Of a stretch of DNA of 64,000 nt, positions 32,551 to 41,631 are shown one piece after another. The translations under genes were made by a program, and so were the position numbers. Below the pieces are notes generated by a model, which saw only the letters and a program-made list of their open reading frames with translations, ran no database searches and had not been told where the DNA came from. This DNA is from Halorubrum sp. BOL3-1. GTDB taxonomy: Archaea > Halobacteriota > Halobacteria > Halobacteriales > Haloferacaceae. Position 1 is the first letter of the stretch, and each line of letters begins with the position of its first letter. Where the stretch lies: positions 868,001 through 932,000 of the forward strand of contig NZ_CP034692.1 of the NCBI RefSeq assembly GCF_004114375.1. The letters run 5' to 3'.

Positions 32551-32928
32551 ATGGCGACCCCTGAAGAAGCCCTTCGCCGCAGTAATCTCCTCGACACAAC
32601 ACCAGAGACGGATACATACACGATTCTCAGCTTCCTTTGTGCGCACCGTGAATCGACAGTACCGCCGACAGCAATTGCCGATCGAACCGGCTGTCCGAGA
32701 TCAACTGTCGCGACGGTGTTGGATCGGCTCGAAGCTCTCGGAACTATCAGACGGCTCGCGGATGGGGTACAGATCGATACGGCTGCGGCTGAAACGATTG
32801 CCCGGCAGCTGAAGTCGCTTGATCAAGTCATGCGGCTGTTCGATGCCGCACCGGATGATGCCTACGCCAGAACAGATTGGGTATCTCAGGTTGGGACCAT
32901 CGACTGTGTGGACGAAGACGAGGAGTGA
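32551..32928 (+). CDS. wHTH antitoxin-like regulator, truncated by an IS end
   Basis: 125 aa. MATPEEALRRSNLLDTTPET then a MarR-like helix: TAIADRTGCPRSTVATVLDR and LEALGTIRRL. This is the haloarchaeal antitoxin type usually followed by a PemK/MazF toxin. The stop TGA is part of the IS terminus GTGAAC (32925-32930), so the true C-terminus and any following toxin were cut off by the TnpB element. Activity as a repressor could remain. Confidence 0.65.
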   Translation: MATPEEALRRSNLLDTTPETDTYTILSFLCAHRESTVPPTAIADRTGCPRSTVATVLDRLEALGTIRRLADGVQIDTAAAETIARQLKSLDQVMRLFDAAPDDAYARTDWVSQVGTIDCVDEDEE

Positions 32929-34370
32929 ACTGCCTCGGGGTCAAGCCTCGAGGCTTCTTCCTGCGGCTTAGCGTAATACTCCCGCGTCACTCTCGGTGTG
33001 GTGACCTCCAGCGAGTGACGGGGTCACAGTCGGGCGGTCCACACGCCCCGATGCCTCTCGTCGCACCTGCTGGAATCCCGGCAGGGTCTTGAGAAGAGGC
33101 ACATTTCTCTCTTCTTTCGACATCCACTTTTTCGCGATACTGATGCCAGCGCCACGATCCGCGTGGTCCTGACACCCGCACTCAACGCACTTGAACCGCT
33201 TTCCACGTCGATTCGCTTGAGCCCGATGTTCACACTCCGTTCTCGGACACTCCTGGGACGTGTATGCTGGATCAACCGTATCTGACGGGATACCCTCCCA
33301 TGCCGCCTTGTACGTGATGTACGACCGCAGTTTGGCGAACGGAAGCGAATGCAACCGCCGGTTCATTCGCGTCCCGTACTCGACATCCTCGCGAATGTCG
33401 GTCAAATCCTCGAAGACGATGATCGGGTTTTCGAGCTGGCTAACCCATTTCACAACGTCGTGTGAGACTTTGTGGAGCTGGTCGTGAACGTATCGCTTCT
33501 CACGGTCTTGGAGAACTGTCTCGAACGCGGTTTGTCCGTTCTGTTGCATCCGCTTTCGCATCGTGAAGAACTCGTGGCGACGCTCCTTGATACGTGTATA
33601 GTCGATGACAACGGAGTCGATGATGTCATCGGCGTCCAAGGCGGCGAGTGCGATACAGTCCTCGTTGATGTCTACGCCAACAATAGTCTGAGCGTCCTCT
33701 TTCCGATCAACGTCAGCAGTTGTCCGCGTGACGTTCACATGTAGTTCGTGGCCGTCGTCTACTGGGACGACTTCTGCGGTGCCGACACGCCATTCGTCAG
33801 CTTCGTCCTGGAGTGCGGTTCGTAGTTGCTCTTCGTGATCGGGACTGCCCTCGAGAGTGCCGCGAACGTATTTGTATTTGAGTGCGCTGACTCTGAAGTG
33901 GATGTCGTCGGTGTCCCCGTCAAGAGATAGGTCGTATCCCTCTTGATGATTCATCCGAATGGGGAATGGTTTGCGGACGTTGTTGTTCGGGCGTCCGTAC
34001 TCGTGGTCCTCGTCGCCATAGTATTCCTCAAGTGCGGTGGTCGCTTTGGCAACGAGTCGTTGGGTGGTGTTTTTCACGTGGTCGCTGCGGTCAACGACAG
34101 CATCCTCGATATCGTCCCAATCCCACCTTCCTTGTCGAGACGGAAGATCTCGTTGACGACTCGTCGGGATTCGAGGGTGCCGTCTGTCAGGAGGGATGGA
34201 TCACCTTCTCGAATGTTGAGCTGGAAATCGAGAGTGTGAGTGAGTCCATCCGCTTCCATGGTCAGTTATACGATATATTATTTTGTAAAACCACCGACTG
34301 CTGTGGTTTATTTAGTGTTCGTCGGCATTCACCCTCGGGGTCAAGCCCCGAGGCACTCTGCCTCGAACTC
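32925..34370 (-). mobile_element. IS1341-type element with broken tnpB
   Basis: The right end starts at GTGAAC (32925) with hairpin ctcggggtcaagcctcgag; the left part reaches ctcggggtcaagccccgag near 34330-34350. It carries tnpB only. It is inserted directly behind the wHTH antitoxin frame. Confidence 0.7.
32968..34259 (-). pseudogene. tnpB: RNA-guided nuclease TnpB, frameshifted
   Basis: The N-terminal frame starts at 34259 (MEADGLTHTLDFQLNIREGD) and runs into a wrong frame at GGIGTISRM. The rest resumes as WDDIEDAVVDRSDHVKNTTQ, so one base is missing around 34120-34126. The catalytic residues are in GVDINEDCIALAALD, IIVFEDLTDI and DHADRGAGISIAKK; the last departs from the usual D-N-A-A spacing. 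The four-Cys ribbon (CPRTEC, CVEC) is kept. Confidence 0.8.
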
Positions 34371-34431
34371 TGTAGACTCTCAAATGCGGCGGGGTTGGGT
34401 GTGAGTAGATCAGGTTGGCCTCTCTTGACGG

Positions 34432-34762
34432 GTGAGTAGTGTCTTCTCTCCTGTACAGTACACTAACTGGCAAGACAATCAGTCAGTAGTGTACTCAACC
34501 TACGCTCAGTACAATAATGGATGTGTGGACATCAGTACTGCCCAGGTGGCTTTGTTGAAAAACCCAGTCATGGACGAGAAATCGGATTCGGCCAATCTCA
34601 CGAATCGAGCGCGCGAGAACTCACGAGAAGTTCCCGGCGGTAACTCACAGACAGGCTCCGGAATCACAGGCCAGGCGCTGTGATGAGTAGCTGAGAGGCA
34701 TGCTGTGCGGCATCAAGATGATCTAGATCTAAGCGTATTTAGAAAAGTAGTGGGAATATAGC
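34432..34762 (+). other. Degenerate stretch, possible IS fragment
   Basis: ggctttgttgaaaaaccc at 34549-34566 resembles haloarchaeal transposon termini. The 83-codon frame around it has no recognisable domain. Otherwise empty. Confidence 0.25.
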
Positions 34763-36145
34763 CTACTGGGCAGAGTTGAACAAAGCAGTGAGTTCGTCCA
34801 ATCCGTAGAGAGACGTATCGGGGCGATCGTCAACGGCTTCACGCAACTCGTCGGTGAATCCGGACCGAGAAAAAAGCGCATACCGGACATCCCGATCAGT
34901 TCCCTGCCACCGAACCTCCGGCTCTAGTGCGGTGAGGTCATCGAACACCGTCCGGCCAACGGGCGTTGCGGTCCACTTACACTCGCCGAGGAGCAGCGTG
35001 TTCGTGTCTCGGTTGACCCCCACAATATCGATCTCATCACCGCCGTACCACCAGCGTCCGACCCGCGAGCAGGAGACGGGGAACCCGGTCGTGCGAACTG
35101 CCTGTTGACACACGGTTTCGAAGGTCCGACTCGTGTGTGTTGGTAATGTTTCGGCGATCGCCGCTCGGACCGGTGCCGTCTGTCCCTGTTCGAGCGTTCC
35201 TCGGTTCGGTGCCACGTACCGAAACCAGAATCGAAGGAAGTTGTCTGTGAGCCGATAGAGTCCACGCCCGTCCGGGTCCGTGACTGGATGCTCCCGCTCG
35301 AGGATCGCCAGCTGGGTGAGGTTCTGGAGATATCGGGAGAGGCTGCTGGCATCGCGTCCGATCTCGTTGGCGATCTCAGTGACACGGGTCGCTCCAGCGG
35401 CGATCGCTTCCAAAATAGCCAGATACGTGGCGGGTTCACGGAGTTCCTGTCGCAACAGAAACTCCGGTTCCTCGTAGAGGAACGCACCCTTCGAGAGGAT
35501 CGCCTGCTCGATGTTCTCAAAGAGAGATTGCTCCGGATCGAACTGTTCGAGATATGCGGGGACACCCCCTAAAACGCTGTACAGCTGGATCTGCGTCTCC
35601 AGATCGGTGTTCGGGAAAAACGCACGGACATCAGCGAATGGTAGCGGTGCGAGTTCCCATTGTCCCGTCCGCCGACCGTACAGGGGGCTCTCATAGCTCA
35701 ACACACCATCTTCCATCATCGAAATCGAAGAGCCCAACAGTACGAGCGAGATATCCGTCTCATCCAGTACATCGTCAACGATTGTCTGAAATACCGACGG
35801 AATCGTCTCATCGTTATCTACGAGATACGAAAACTCGTCAAGTGCCACCACGCATTGACCGTCAACACGGGCGGTGAGATATCGAAATGCCTCCACGAAG
35901 TCATCGACATCGGGAGTGATATCATCGAACGCGTCAGCACACTGTGACGCAAACCGTCGGGCGTTGTGGTTTGACCCTCGCTCGTCACAGAGATAATAAA
36001 TCGACGTGAGATCTAGCTCTTCAAGCGCGGTCGTTACGAGGGTCGTCTTACCGACGCGTCGTCTCCCGTAGACGACGAGCAACTGTCGCTCCTCTTGAGA
36101 GAGGTGTGACGTGAGCCACTCGAGTTCTCTCTTCCGGTTTATCAT
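34763..36145 (-). CDS. Archaeal DUF234-type ATPase (ATPase_2 family)
   Basis: 460 aa from ATG 36143-36145 (MINRKRELEWL). Walker A is VYGRRRVGKTTLVT, Walker B is CVVALDEFSYLVDN, with sensor-like LVLLGSSISMM. A winged helix (ATRVTEIANEIGRDASSLSR, YLQNL) and a C-terminal DUF234 nuclease-like region (EIDIVGVNRDTNTLLLGECK) follow. Such STAND-like archaeal ATPases are common in mobile islands and may be defence or toxin-like; the ECK suggests a PD-(D/E)XK fold. A 34-bp palindrome overlaps its start. A divergent relative is at 44923. Confidence 0.8.
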   Translation of the reverse strand: MINRKRELEWLTSHLSQEERQLLVVYGRRRVGKTTLVTTALEELDLTSIYYLCDERGSNHNARRFASQCADAFDDITPDVDDFVEAFRYLTARVDGQCVVALDEFSYLVDNDETIPSVFQTIVDDVLDETDISLVLLGSSISMMEDGVLSYESPLYGRRTGQWELAPLPFADVRAFFPNTDLETQIQLYSVLGGVPAYLEQFDPEQSLFENIEQAILSKGAFLYEEPEFLLRQELREPATYLAILEAIAAGATRVTEIANEIGRDASSLSRYLQNLTQLAILEREHPVTDPDGRGLYRLTDNFLRFWFRYVAPNRGTLEQGQTAPVRAAIAETLPTHTSRTFETVCQQAVRTTGFPVSCSRVGRWWYGGDEIDIVGVNRDTNTLLLGECKWTATPVGRTVFDDLTALEPEVRWQGTDRDVRYALFSRSGFTDELREAVDDRPDTSLYGLDELTALFNSAQ

Positions 36146-36177
36146 TATGTGTACGATAATATTATCGCACACATAAT
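36144..36177. promoter_or_regulatory. 34-bp near-perfect palindrome at the ATPase start
   Basis: ATTATGTGTACGATAAT (36144-36160) and its reverse complement (36161-36177) match at 16 of 17 pairs. It overlaps the start codon on the minus strand, so a bound protein would block the leaderless start. Confidence 0.7.
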
Positions 36178-36397
36178 AGCTATTCTGATTGATCAGGATC
36201 GCGGCTATGGTGAAACCAATGGTCTGCTCGTGGATCCGTTTGTACCACTCTGGCGGGCTTGGAGGGGTTCAAATGAGGAGTTGACCTCCACCAGATCCCG
36301 CTCAGGACTCTACAACAACTAGGATACCCAGCGAGCGTAGCTACTATCCACACAACCGACTCACGGTTCGTGTGGTAGTCGCACACGCGACACGACG

Positions 36398-36502
36398 TAC
36401 TACGAGGGACTCCGTCTTGACAGCAGCCAAGCTGAGTACTTCTTCGGTGACGATGAGGGCACTCCGGAAAGCGAGAAGTATCGGTCCTACGAAGCCGATT
36501 GA
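36398..36502 (+). pseudogene. C-terminal gene fragment of unknown type
   Basis: The frame YYEGLRLDSSQAEYFFGDDE then GTPESEKYRSYEAD stops at TGA 36500-36502. It looks like the intact acidic tail of a real protein but has no start. The stretch 36180-36397 otherwise shows only degenerate sequence, including tggtgaaacc shared with 42107. Confidence 0.3.
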
Positions 36503-36822
36503 GGCTGATCAGGAGGCGACGAGCGCTACTACTAGTTCGACCTCAACAACGGGGGGCTGACGAATCGGACGTCACATCCGACGAGAACGGTGAAGACGGA
36601 GAGGCAACGACGGTGCGTGACGGCGACGATCCAGATCTCGATCCTGAGACGATCAGCATCGAGTACACTCCAGCCAACGCGGATCGACGCCGGCTCCGGT
36701 TCGTCGAACGTGACGACAGCCCCGGCTGGTGGCAGCTCGACGAGGAGTGGACCGGCCACCGCTGGCGGCCGGTCGGGCGAGAGCCCGTAACCGACGTGGA
36801 TATCACTATCTCGCATATGTGA
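36499..36822 (+). CDS. Small WRPV-motif protein (paralogue of 29531-29830)
   Basis: Up to 107 aa. The conserved part is ISIEYTPANADRRRLRFVER, then WWQLDEEWTGHRWRPVGRE and PVTDVDITI. The first 40-50 residues are unsupported and the frame start is a TTG, so the true start may be the GTG near 36613. As at the paralogous locus, a small wHTH regulator follows (45 bp). Function unknown. Confidence 0.55.
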   Translation: MRLIRRRRALLLVRPQQRGADESDVTSDENGEDGEATTVRDGDDPDLDPETISIEYTPANADRRRLRFVERDDSPGWWQLDEEWTGHRWRPVGREPVTDVDITISHM

Positions 36823-36866
36823 GATTCATACAAAATTACAATAGAGTAGGGTGGCTACAAAGAGAC

Positions 36867-37424
36867 ATGACCGACCGTGGCCTCGAATCGTGGACTGATG
36901 GCCTCTCCGCCCGTGAACGTGTGAGAGAAATCGCGACGACGCTTACACAACCGCGTTCTGTCGAATGGGTACGTGAGCAGGCGCAGATCTCCTCCTGGCA
37001 GACTGCCAAAGACGAACTGGAGATGCTCGTCGAATTCGGTCAACTCCACGATATTGAGGGCGACGATGGGAACACCAAATACGCCCCGAACTACCAGCTC
37101 CGATACTTCACCGAAGTGACTGAGTTGATAAACACCCACACGCGTGAGGAACTCCGACAAGAGATCGCAACCATCCAATCAGCGATCGACGAGTGGAAGG
37201 CTGAATTTGACGTCGAATCACGCGATGCGTTAGAGTCGACGCTCTCAAATGAGGATCTCACTGCCGAAGCCATCCAAGATCGAAACCGAGTGCTTCGGCA
37301 GTGGGAAACCTACGTGGACAACAAACGCCTGCTTAAGCACGCGCTCGAACTCTACGATGATGCTCGGTCGCTCTATCCCGGTCAGTCCGATTCGTCGAAC
37401 TCCTCGCACCCACTTTCGCAGTAG
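36867..37424 (+). CDS. DUF7342-type winged-helix regulator
   Basis: 185 aa from ATG 36867 (MTDRGLESWTDGLSARERVR). An N-terminal winged helix (PRSVEWVREQAQISSWQTAK, DELEMLVEFGQL) and a long charged helical half (REELRQEIATIQSAIDEWKA, then LLKHALELYDDARSLY), probably coiled coil, match the family whose relics or members are at 16897 and 52868. Usually followed by a small partner gene; here 37434 begins 9 bp later. Confidence 0.75.
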   Translation: MTDRGLESWTDGLSARERVREIATTLTQPRSVEWVREQAQISSWQTAKDELEMLVEFGQLHDIEGDDGNTKYAPNYQLRYFTEVTELINTHTREELRQEIATIQSAIDEWKAEFDVESRDALESTLSNEDLTAEAIQDRNRVLRQWETYVDNKRLLKHALELYDDARSLYPGQSDSSNSSHPLSQ

Positions 37425-37433
37425 TCCCAGTCG

Positions 37434-37700
37434 ATGATTTTTCTCGCCAATCGAACCAACCTCGACAAACGAACACACCTCAGCCGTCTCCACAACCGAC
37501 TACAGACACAGACTTCCACAGCGGAGTCGCCGATTAAACAGATCTGGTATCACACCTCTGCGGGAAACAAGGTTGGTGTCCGAGCGAGAATTGACGCATC
37601 ACAATTTCTCGACCACGAGTATCCTGTTAGTAATGTAGAACTCTACGTGTCGTTTGTGTTCCCGTCAAACTACTCATATCACCGTGGCAAACGTTTATAG
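37434..37700 (+). CDS. Small hypothetical protein downstream of the DUF7342 gene
   Basis: 88 aa (MIFLANRTNLDKRTHLSRLH). The second half, YHTSAGNKVGVRARIDASQF then NVELYVSFVFPSNYSYHRGK, could be a beta-sheet with a basic end. No family recognised. It is 9 bp after the regulator, so probably in its operon. It may be a truncated form of the partner protein seen at other DUF7342 loci. Confidence 0.45.
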   Translation: MIFLANRTNLDKRTHLSRLHNRLQTQTSTAESPIKQIWYHTSAGNKVGVRARIDASQFLDHEYPVSNVELYVSFVFPSNYSYHRGKRL

Positions 37701-37726
37701 TTTCTAGTTTCGTAACTCTATACAAG

Positions 37727-38350
37727 ATGAGCTACGATACAGAACACGTGCGAAACGCGGGGGACACTCCGGGGATGATCACCGGAATTCCCACATTCAC
37801 AGAATTACTTGAGAATCCGTCCCTCGCGAGTCTCTATACTTCGATTAGACAGTCGGGAACTGCCACGGGTCCTGAACTCGTTGAAATAGCGACCGTTTCG
37901 AAGAAGACCGTATACGACTATCTCCATAAGCTGGAACAGGCGGGCCTGATCACCACCGTTAATGACGATGTCGGGACCACCCGATACACTGCTGAAGGGT
38001 TCGAACTGACGCTAACGGTCCGCGAGACGGAAGTCTCGATTACTCCCGAACTTATTGAGGTGATCGCACAGCAAAACGAGTACCCAGCGATTGAGCGGGT
38101 TCTCGACGATCACGGAATCGTCACGTTCGCACTCGCATACGATCTTGTAACGGCACATAGTAAGGGAGACGTCACAATTCGGCAGATTGCGAGCCTCACA
38201 GATCTGTCGTTAGGAACTGCGTATGATCTCGTCGAAGCACTCTACTCGATTCTTGATCTCGGAGACGACGAGTCAAGTCCGACGACGTACACACCGGCTG
38301 ATTCCGATGATGACGAAGGCGATCTTCTCGAGGAACTCACCGACCGCTAG
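37727..38350 (+). CDS. DUF7437-type wHTH antitoxin-like protein
   Basis: 207 aa. PTFTELLENPSLASLYTSIR, then the winged helix GPELVEIATVSKKTVYDYLH and KLEQAGLITTV. A second helical domain (TPELIEVIAQQNEYPAIERV) follows. It is a paralogue of 53645-54274. At these loci a PIN-domain gene follows in overlap; here it is separated by the TnpB element 38375-39806 and resumes at 39808. A fitting antitoxin/repressor of a VapC-like toxin. Confidence 0.72.
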   Translation: MSYDTEHVRNAGDTPGMITGIPTFTELLENPSLASLYTSIRQSGTATGPELVEIATVSKKTVYDYLHKLEQAGLITTVNDDVGTTRYTAEGFELTLTVRETEVSITPELIEVIAQQNEYPAIERVLDDHGIVTFALAYDLVTAHSKGDVTIRQIASLTDLSLGTAYDLVEALYSILDLGDDESSPTTYTPADSDDDEGDLLEELTDR

Positions 38351-38482
38351 ACCGCGTTACCAGAATTGAGGCGAGAATGCCCCTTCCTCAAGGAGCGACC
38401 ACCGGGAGCGAGTAGGGAGGGGATGAATCGCCGCACGCAGTACAAACCATTAACTGAACATATACCGAATCAGGAGACAGCG

Positions 38483-39788
38483 ATGGAATACAGTCACCGC
38501 TACCACGCGTATCCGACACAAGAGGTGGCGGAGGCTGTCGAACAGCACATTGACATTCATCGCCAAGCGTACAATTTCACGCGGTACGAATACACGAATC
38601 ACAGCGACGCCGACAACGTTGGGTCGGCGTACAAGCATCACGACCGCCTCACCGACTGGAAAGACAAGTTTCCCGTGTTCAAAAAGGTTCACTCGAAAGC
38701 TCTTCAACGAACCGTCACACGGTTTTATCAGAACCTCTCGAACCTCTCTCAAAAGAAACAGAACGGTCAGAAGGTCGGGATGCTAAAGTGGAAATCGCCG
38801 GGAGAGTTTCAGAGCATGACGTATTCGCAGTCCGGTCATCAGACTACGTCTGATGGGCAATCAGAAATCGGAGATTTCTGATGACGGCTTCGAACTCAAA
38901 AACACGAGTGGCCGCAAGGCGACGCTCTGGCTCTCCAAAATCGGTGAGATCCCGATTCGCTACCACCGCGAGATACCGGCCGAAGCGTCTATCAAAGAAG
39001 TCACGATCAAAAAGGAGACGACCGGCGAGTGGTTCATCTCCTTCGGACTCGAAACCGATGAGAAAGACCACCCCGAGAAACCCGATGTAGACTCGCTGGA
39101 TGCACACAACAGCGTGGGAATCGATCTCGGCATCCGCAACTACATCCACACCTCGGACGGGAAGGCTGTAGATTGGCTTGATCTTGGAGACGAGTACGAA
39201 CAACTCCGCCGCGAGCAACGCAACCTCTCTCGCAAAGAGCAAGGGTCGAACAACTACGAGAAACAACGACTGACGGTTGCGAAGATCAAGCGTCACATTC
39301 GGCGGAAAGTGCTGGACTACCAGCACAAACTCACAACGTGGCTCGTCCGAGAATACGACGCAGTGTTCGTCGAGGATTTGGACGTGAAGGGGATGTTGGA
39401 ACAGTCGCACAACGCTCGCAATAAGCAGGATGCGGCGTGGCGACAGTTCATCACCTTGCTCGAATACAAAGCCGACCTGTACGGGACGCACGTGGTTCAA
39501 GTCGAAGCACGAGGCACAACGAAAGAGTGCGCGTCGTGTGGCGTGGAGACGGCAAAGCCCATCTGGATTAGGGAGCATTCGTGTCCCTCGTGTGGGTTTG
39601 CGTGTGATCGTGACGCGAATGCGGCGATGAACGTCTTGCAGCGAGGATTTGCGGAATTAGGGCTGGGATGGCCCGAAGATACGCCTGCGGAGACTGCGCT
39701 CCCTACGGACACCCATCCGGTGTCTGCAAAGCGCGTCGTAGAAGCAGGAAACCCCACCCTCAAGGAAGCCGCACCAGCGGCTGAGTAG
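38483..39788 (+). pseudogene. tnpB: TnpB interrupted by a 52-bp palindromic insert
   Basis: The frame MEYSHRYHAYPTQEVAEAVE runs to EFQSMTYSQSG and is thrown out of frame by the insert at 38836-38887, then resumes FELKNTSGRKATLWLSKIGE. The RuvC residues remain: GIDLGIRNYIHTSDG, VFVEDLDVKGM, RDANAAMNVL, with ribbon CASCGVE...CPSCGF. Removing 52 bp restores the normal sequence. It belongs to a different TnpB subgroup (FVEDLDVKGM) from the other three copies in the window. Confidence 0.8.
38836..38887. repeat. 52-bp double-hairpin insert in tnpB
   Basis: Two perfect hairpins side by side: CATCAGAC-tac-GTCTGATG and ATCAGAAATC-gga-GATTTCTGAT. CGG flanks both sides. It looks like a minimal palindromic mobile sequence. 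Confidence 0.6.
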
Positions 39789-39807
39789 GGTGGGGTAGTT
39801 CACGAGG

Positions 39808-40365
39808 ATGTATACTGCGAATATTGCGGATACGGTGATGTTTCGGAATTTGGGGAAGTATCCCAATCCACGCATACAGTCGCTCAAGCGTGCCGTTGAG
39901 GAAGCCGGGACTGAAATTTGGGTGCCAACAGCGGTCTATCACGAACTGGCAGATACTGGGAGTACCGATTCGCCGACGAACCCGTACCTCGATACAGCTA
40001 TCGAAGAGGGATGGCTTCGGGTAGCTACACCGCTGCCAGGTGATCGCACCAAGGGGTTCGATAGTAGCGCTGGGCCGGTTGAGAAAGCACGGTTCGTTGC
40101 AGATGAATTTCTCAACCAGCAGAGCAAGTATCCAGAGACGAACAACTGGCAGGATGCAGCGGTAGTCGCGTTGGCAGTTCGATTGTTCGATACAAATGCT
40201 CGAATTCGGGTGATCACCCACACAGCGGACGAAAATCTGGTAGCGGCGTGTGCGCGTATTCCACCTGAATTCGGGTACTACGATATCAAGTCCCGATACT
40301 ACAACCCGCCCCAAACAGCGAAAGCTGAGTTCCCAACTGTTGACCGACTTACGTGGGGTGAGTGA
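39808..40365 (+). CDS. PIN-domain toxin (VapC-like), N-terminus altered by IS insertion
   Basis: 185 aa from ATG 39808 (MYTANIADTVMFRNLG). PIN features: VPTAVYHELADTG (first Glu region), NNWQDAAVVALAVRLFDTNA (acidic WQDAAV) and IRVITHTADENLVAAC. The usual opening strand with the first Asp (xxxDTN) is missing because the TnpB element ends 2-4 bp before; the start codon may be the one left after insertion. Activity is doubtful. Partner of the DUF7437 protein upstream. Confidence 0.65.
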   Translation: MYTANIADTVMFRNLGKYPNPRIQSLKRAVEEAGTEIWVPTAVYHELADTGSTDSPTNPYLDTAIEEGWLRVATPLPGDRTKGFDSSAGPVEKARFVADEFLNQQSKYPETNNWQDAAVVALAVRLFDTNARIRVITHTADENLVAACARIPPEFGYYDIKSRYYNPPQTAKAEFPTVDRLTWGE

Positions 40366-40551
40366 TTTTATTTATCCGACACACGGACACACTGTTGCTC
40401 GGCGAGTGTAGGTGGACATCAACGCCCGCCGGTCGAGCGCTATTTGAGAAGCTCACAGCGACTCCGTGGCGAGATTGTCAATCCCACCGCTGATCGGTAA
40501 CCAACTTGGATGACCCTAACTGTTACACTACCCTTCCTCGTACCGTCCAGT

Positions 40552-41055
40552 ATGAGCGAAACCGGCACTGGTGCGGCCGATGCGGGGCCGTTCGCGGAAC
40601 AGCAGCGGCTGTTCAAGCTATTATCCCAGAATACGCGCCACCTCATCATCCAAGAGCTGTTAGGCCATCCTTCTCATCTCATGTCGCTCGCCGAACTCGA
40701 GTATATGACCGGGAAGAGCCAGGCAGCAGTTAAGGACCAGCTGGAGACGCTGATCGACGCTGGGCTTCTCGCACGGTACACGTACGACCCAAGTGAGCGA
40801 AAACGAGATCTCCCAGCACAGTTCTACGGGTTCACAGGGCGAGGGATCGAAGTGCTTCACGACTACAAGTATCTCCGTGGCCTCCCAGTCGCACGTGCGC
40901 TCTACGAGAACACGCGCAAGACCGAGAAGATCGAACGGCATGAATCAGCTCCGCGCCCAGCGCTTCCCGACGCTGTTATGGAGGCCCTCGAATTCGACGA
41001 GCCAGATCTCGATACCGTTGATCTCGGCACAAACCGGTCAGTTACTCACGACTGA
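40552..41055 (+). CDS. ArsR-like wHTH regulator with IS-derived C-terminus
   Basis: 167 aa from ATG 40552. LFKLLSQNTRHLIIQELLGH, then LAELEYMTGKSQAAVKDQLE and TLIDAGLLARYTYD give the winged helix; FYGFTGRGIEVLHDYKYLRG is the family's second half. A paralogue is at 49075-49713, which is 45 residues longer. Here the last residues (SVTHD) and the stop come from the IS605-type hairpin at 41036, so the C-terminus is truncated. Confidence 0.7.
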   Translation: MSETGTGAADAGPFAEQQRLFKLLSQNTRHLIIQELLGHPSHLMSLAELEYMTGKSQAAVKDQLETLIDAGLLARYTYDPSERKRDLPAQFYGFTGRGIEVLHDYKYLRGLPVARALYENTRKTEKIERHESAPRPALPDAVMEALEFDEPDLDTVDLGTNRSVTHD

Positions 41056-41066
41056 AATCGTGGGCA
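41036..41066 (+). repeat. IS605-type end remnant
   Basis: gtcagttactCACGA-ctgaaa-TCGTGggcac matches the hairpin end at 7551. It truncates the 40552 gene and lies 6 bp from the end of the convergent PIN gene. Confidence 0.55.
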
Positions 41067-41071
41067 CAATC

Positions 41072-41629
41072 TCATGAAAGGTACTGCTGCCGCAGTTGGA
41101 CAATATACTGTGTATCCCACCCTTTGGTCTCGACGTAGTAGGTGAGTGCGGCCGCAACGTATTCCACGGGGAGAACGTCGTGAGTTGTGAGCGTACACAG
41201 GATATGTGGCGTCGTAAAGAGGATATTCCGGTCGTCAAGTGCGAGATTGATGAAGAGGTAGTTGGTTGTATTGAACTCATCAGTGAGAAAGAGATCCGCA
41301 CCCAACTCGTTGGCCAGCCAGATACATTCGGATTCTCCACGGTCGAGACTGTACTCAAGCGGATCAGCAATCCGATCGTCGACGTCATGGGTTGTCAGAT
41401 GCTGTGCAGCTTGGAGCACAAGGTCGGCAGCTGCAGATAGCAGATCACCACTCCCTGTTGCATCGGTGAGTTCCCCGAGAATACGTTCGGGAACGTGGAT
41501 ATCATACGCTACAAGGAGTGTTTTGAGGGGGTCTGCGCCAGACGGAGCGTTTGGTCGGCTATCAACAACGGGGAGTGCCAGATTCAGTAGTACGTTGGTA
41601 TCGACAACGGCGACGGCTTTCTCCGACAT
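41072..41629 (-). CDS. PIN-domain toxin (VapC-like)
   Basis: 185 aa. VAVVDTNVLLNLALPVVD has the first Asp, HVPERILGELTDATG the Glu region, LDRGESECIWLANELGADLF the second acidic pair and LTDEFNTTNYLF the last Asp. All metal ligands of an active PIN RNase are present. It follows the antitoxin gene by 2 bp. Confidence 0.87.
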   Translation of the reverse strand: MSEKAVAVVDTNVLLNLALPVVDSRPNAPSGADPLKTLLVAYDIHVPERILGELTDATGSGDLLSAAADLVLQAAQHLTTHDVDDRIADPLEYSLDRGESECIWLANELGADLFLTDEFNTTNYLFINLALDDRNILFTTPHILCTLTTHDVLPVEYVAAALTYYVETKGWDTQYIVQLRQQYLS

Positions 41630-41631
41630 CG

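Larger units (their letters stand above)
38375..39806 (+). mobile_element. IS1341-type element inserted between antitoxin and PIN toxin
   Basis: The left hairpin cttcctcaaggagcg...gagtagggagggg (38388-38420) is upstream of tnpB. The right end caccctcaaggaag...ctgagtagggtggggtagttcac ends near 39804. The PIN frame begins 2-4 bp outside the right end, so any omega-RNA guide from this copy would match the toxin's 5' end. Confidence 0.7.

Noticed and set aside
38853-39788. Independent 311-aa TnpB starting at 38853
   Set aside because: Its first residues derive from the palindromic insert. The true N-terminal part lies upstream in another frame.
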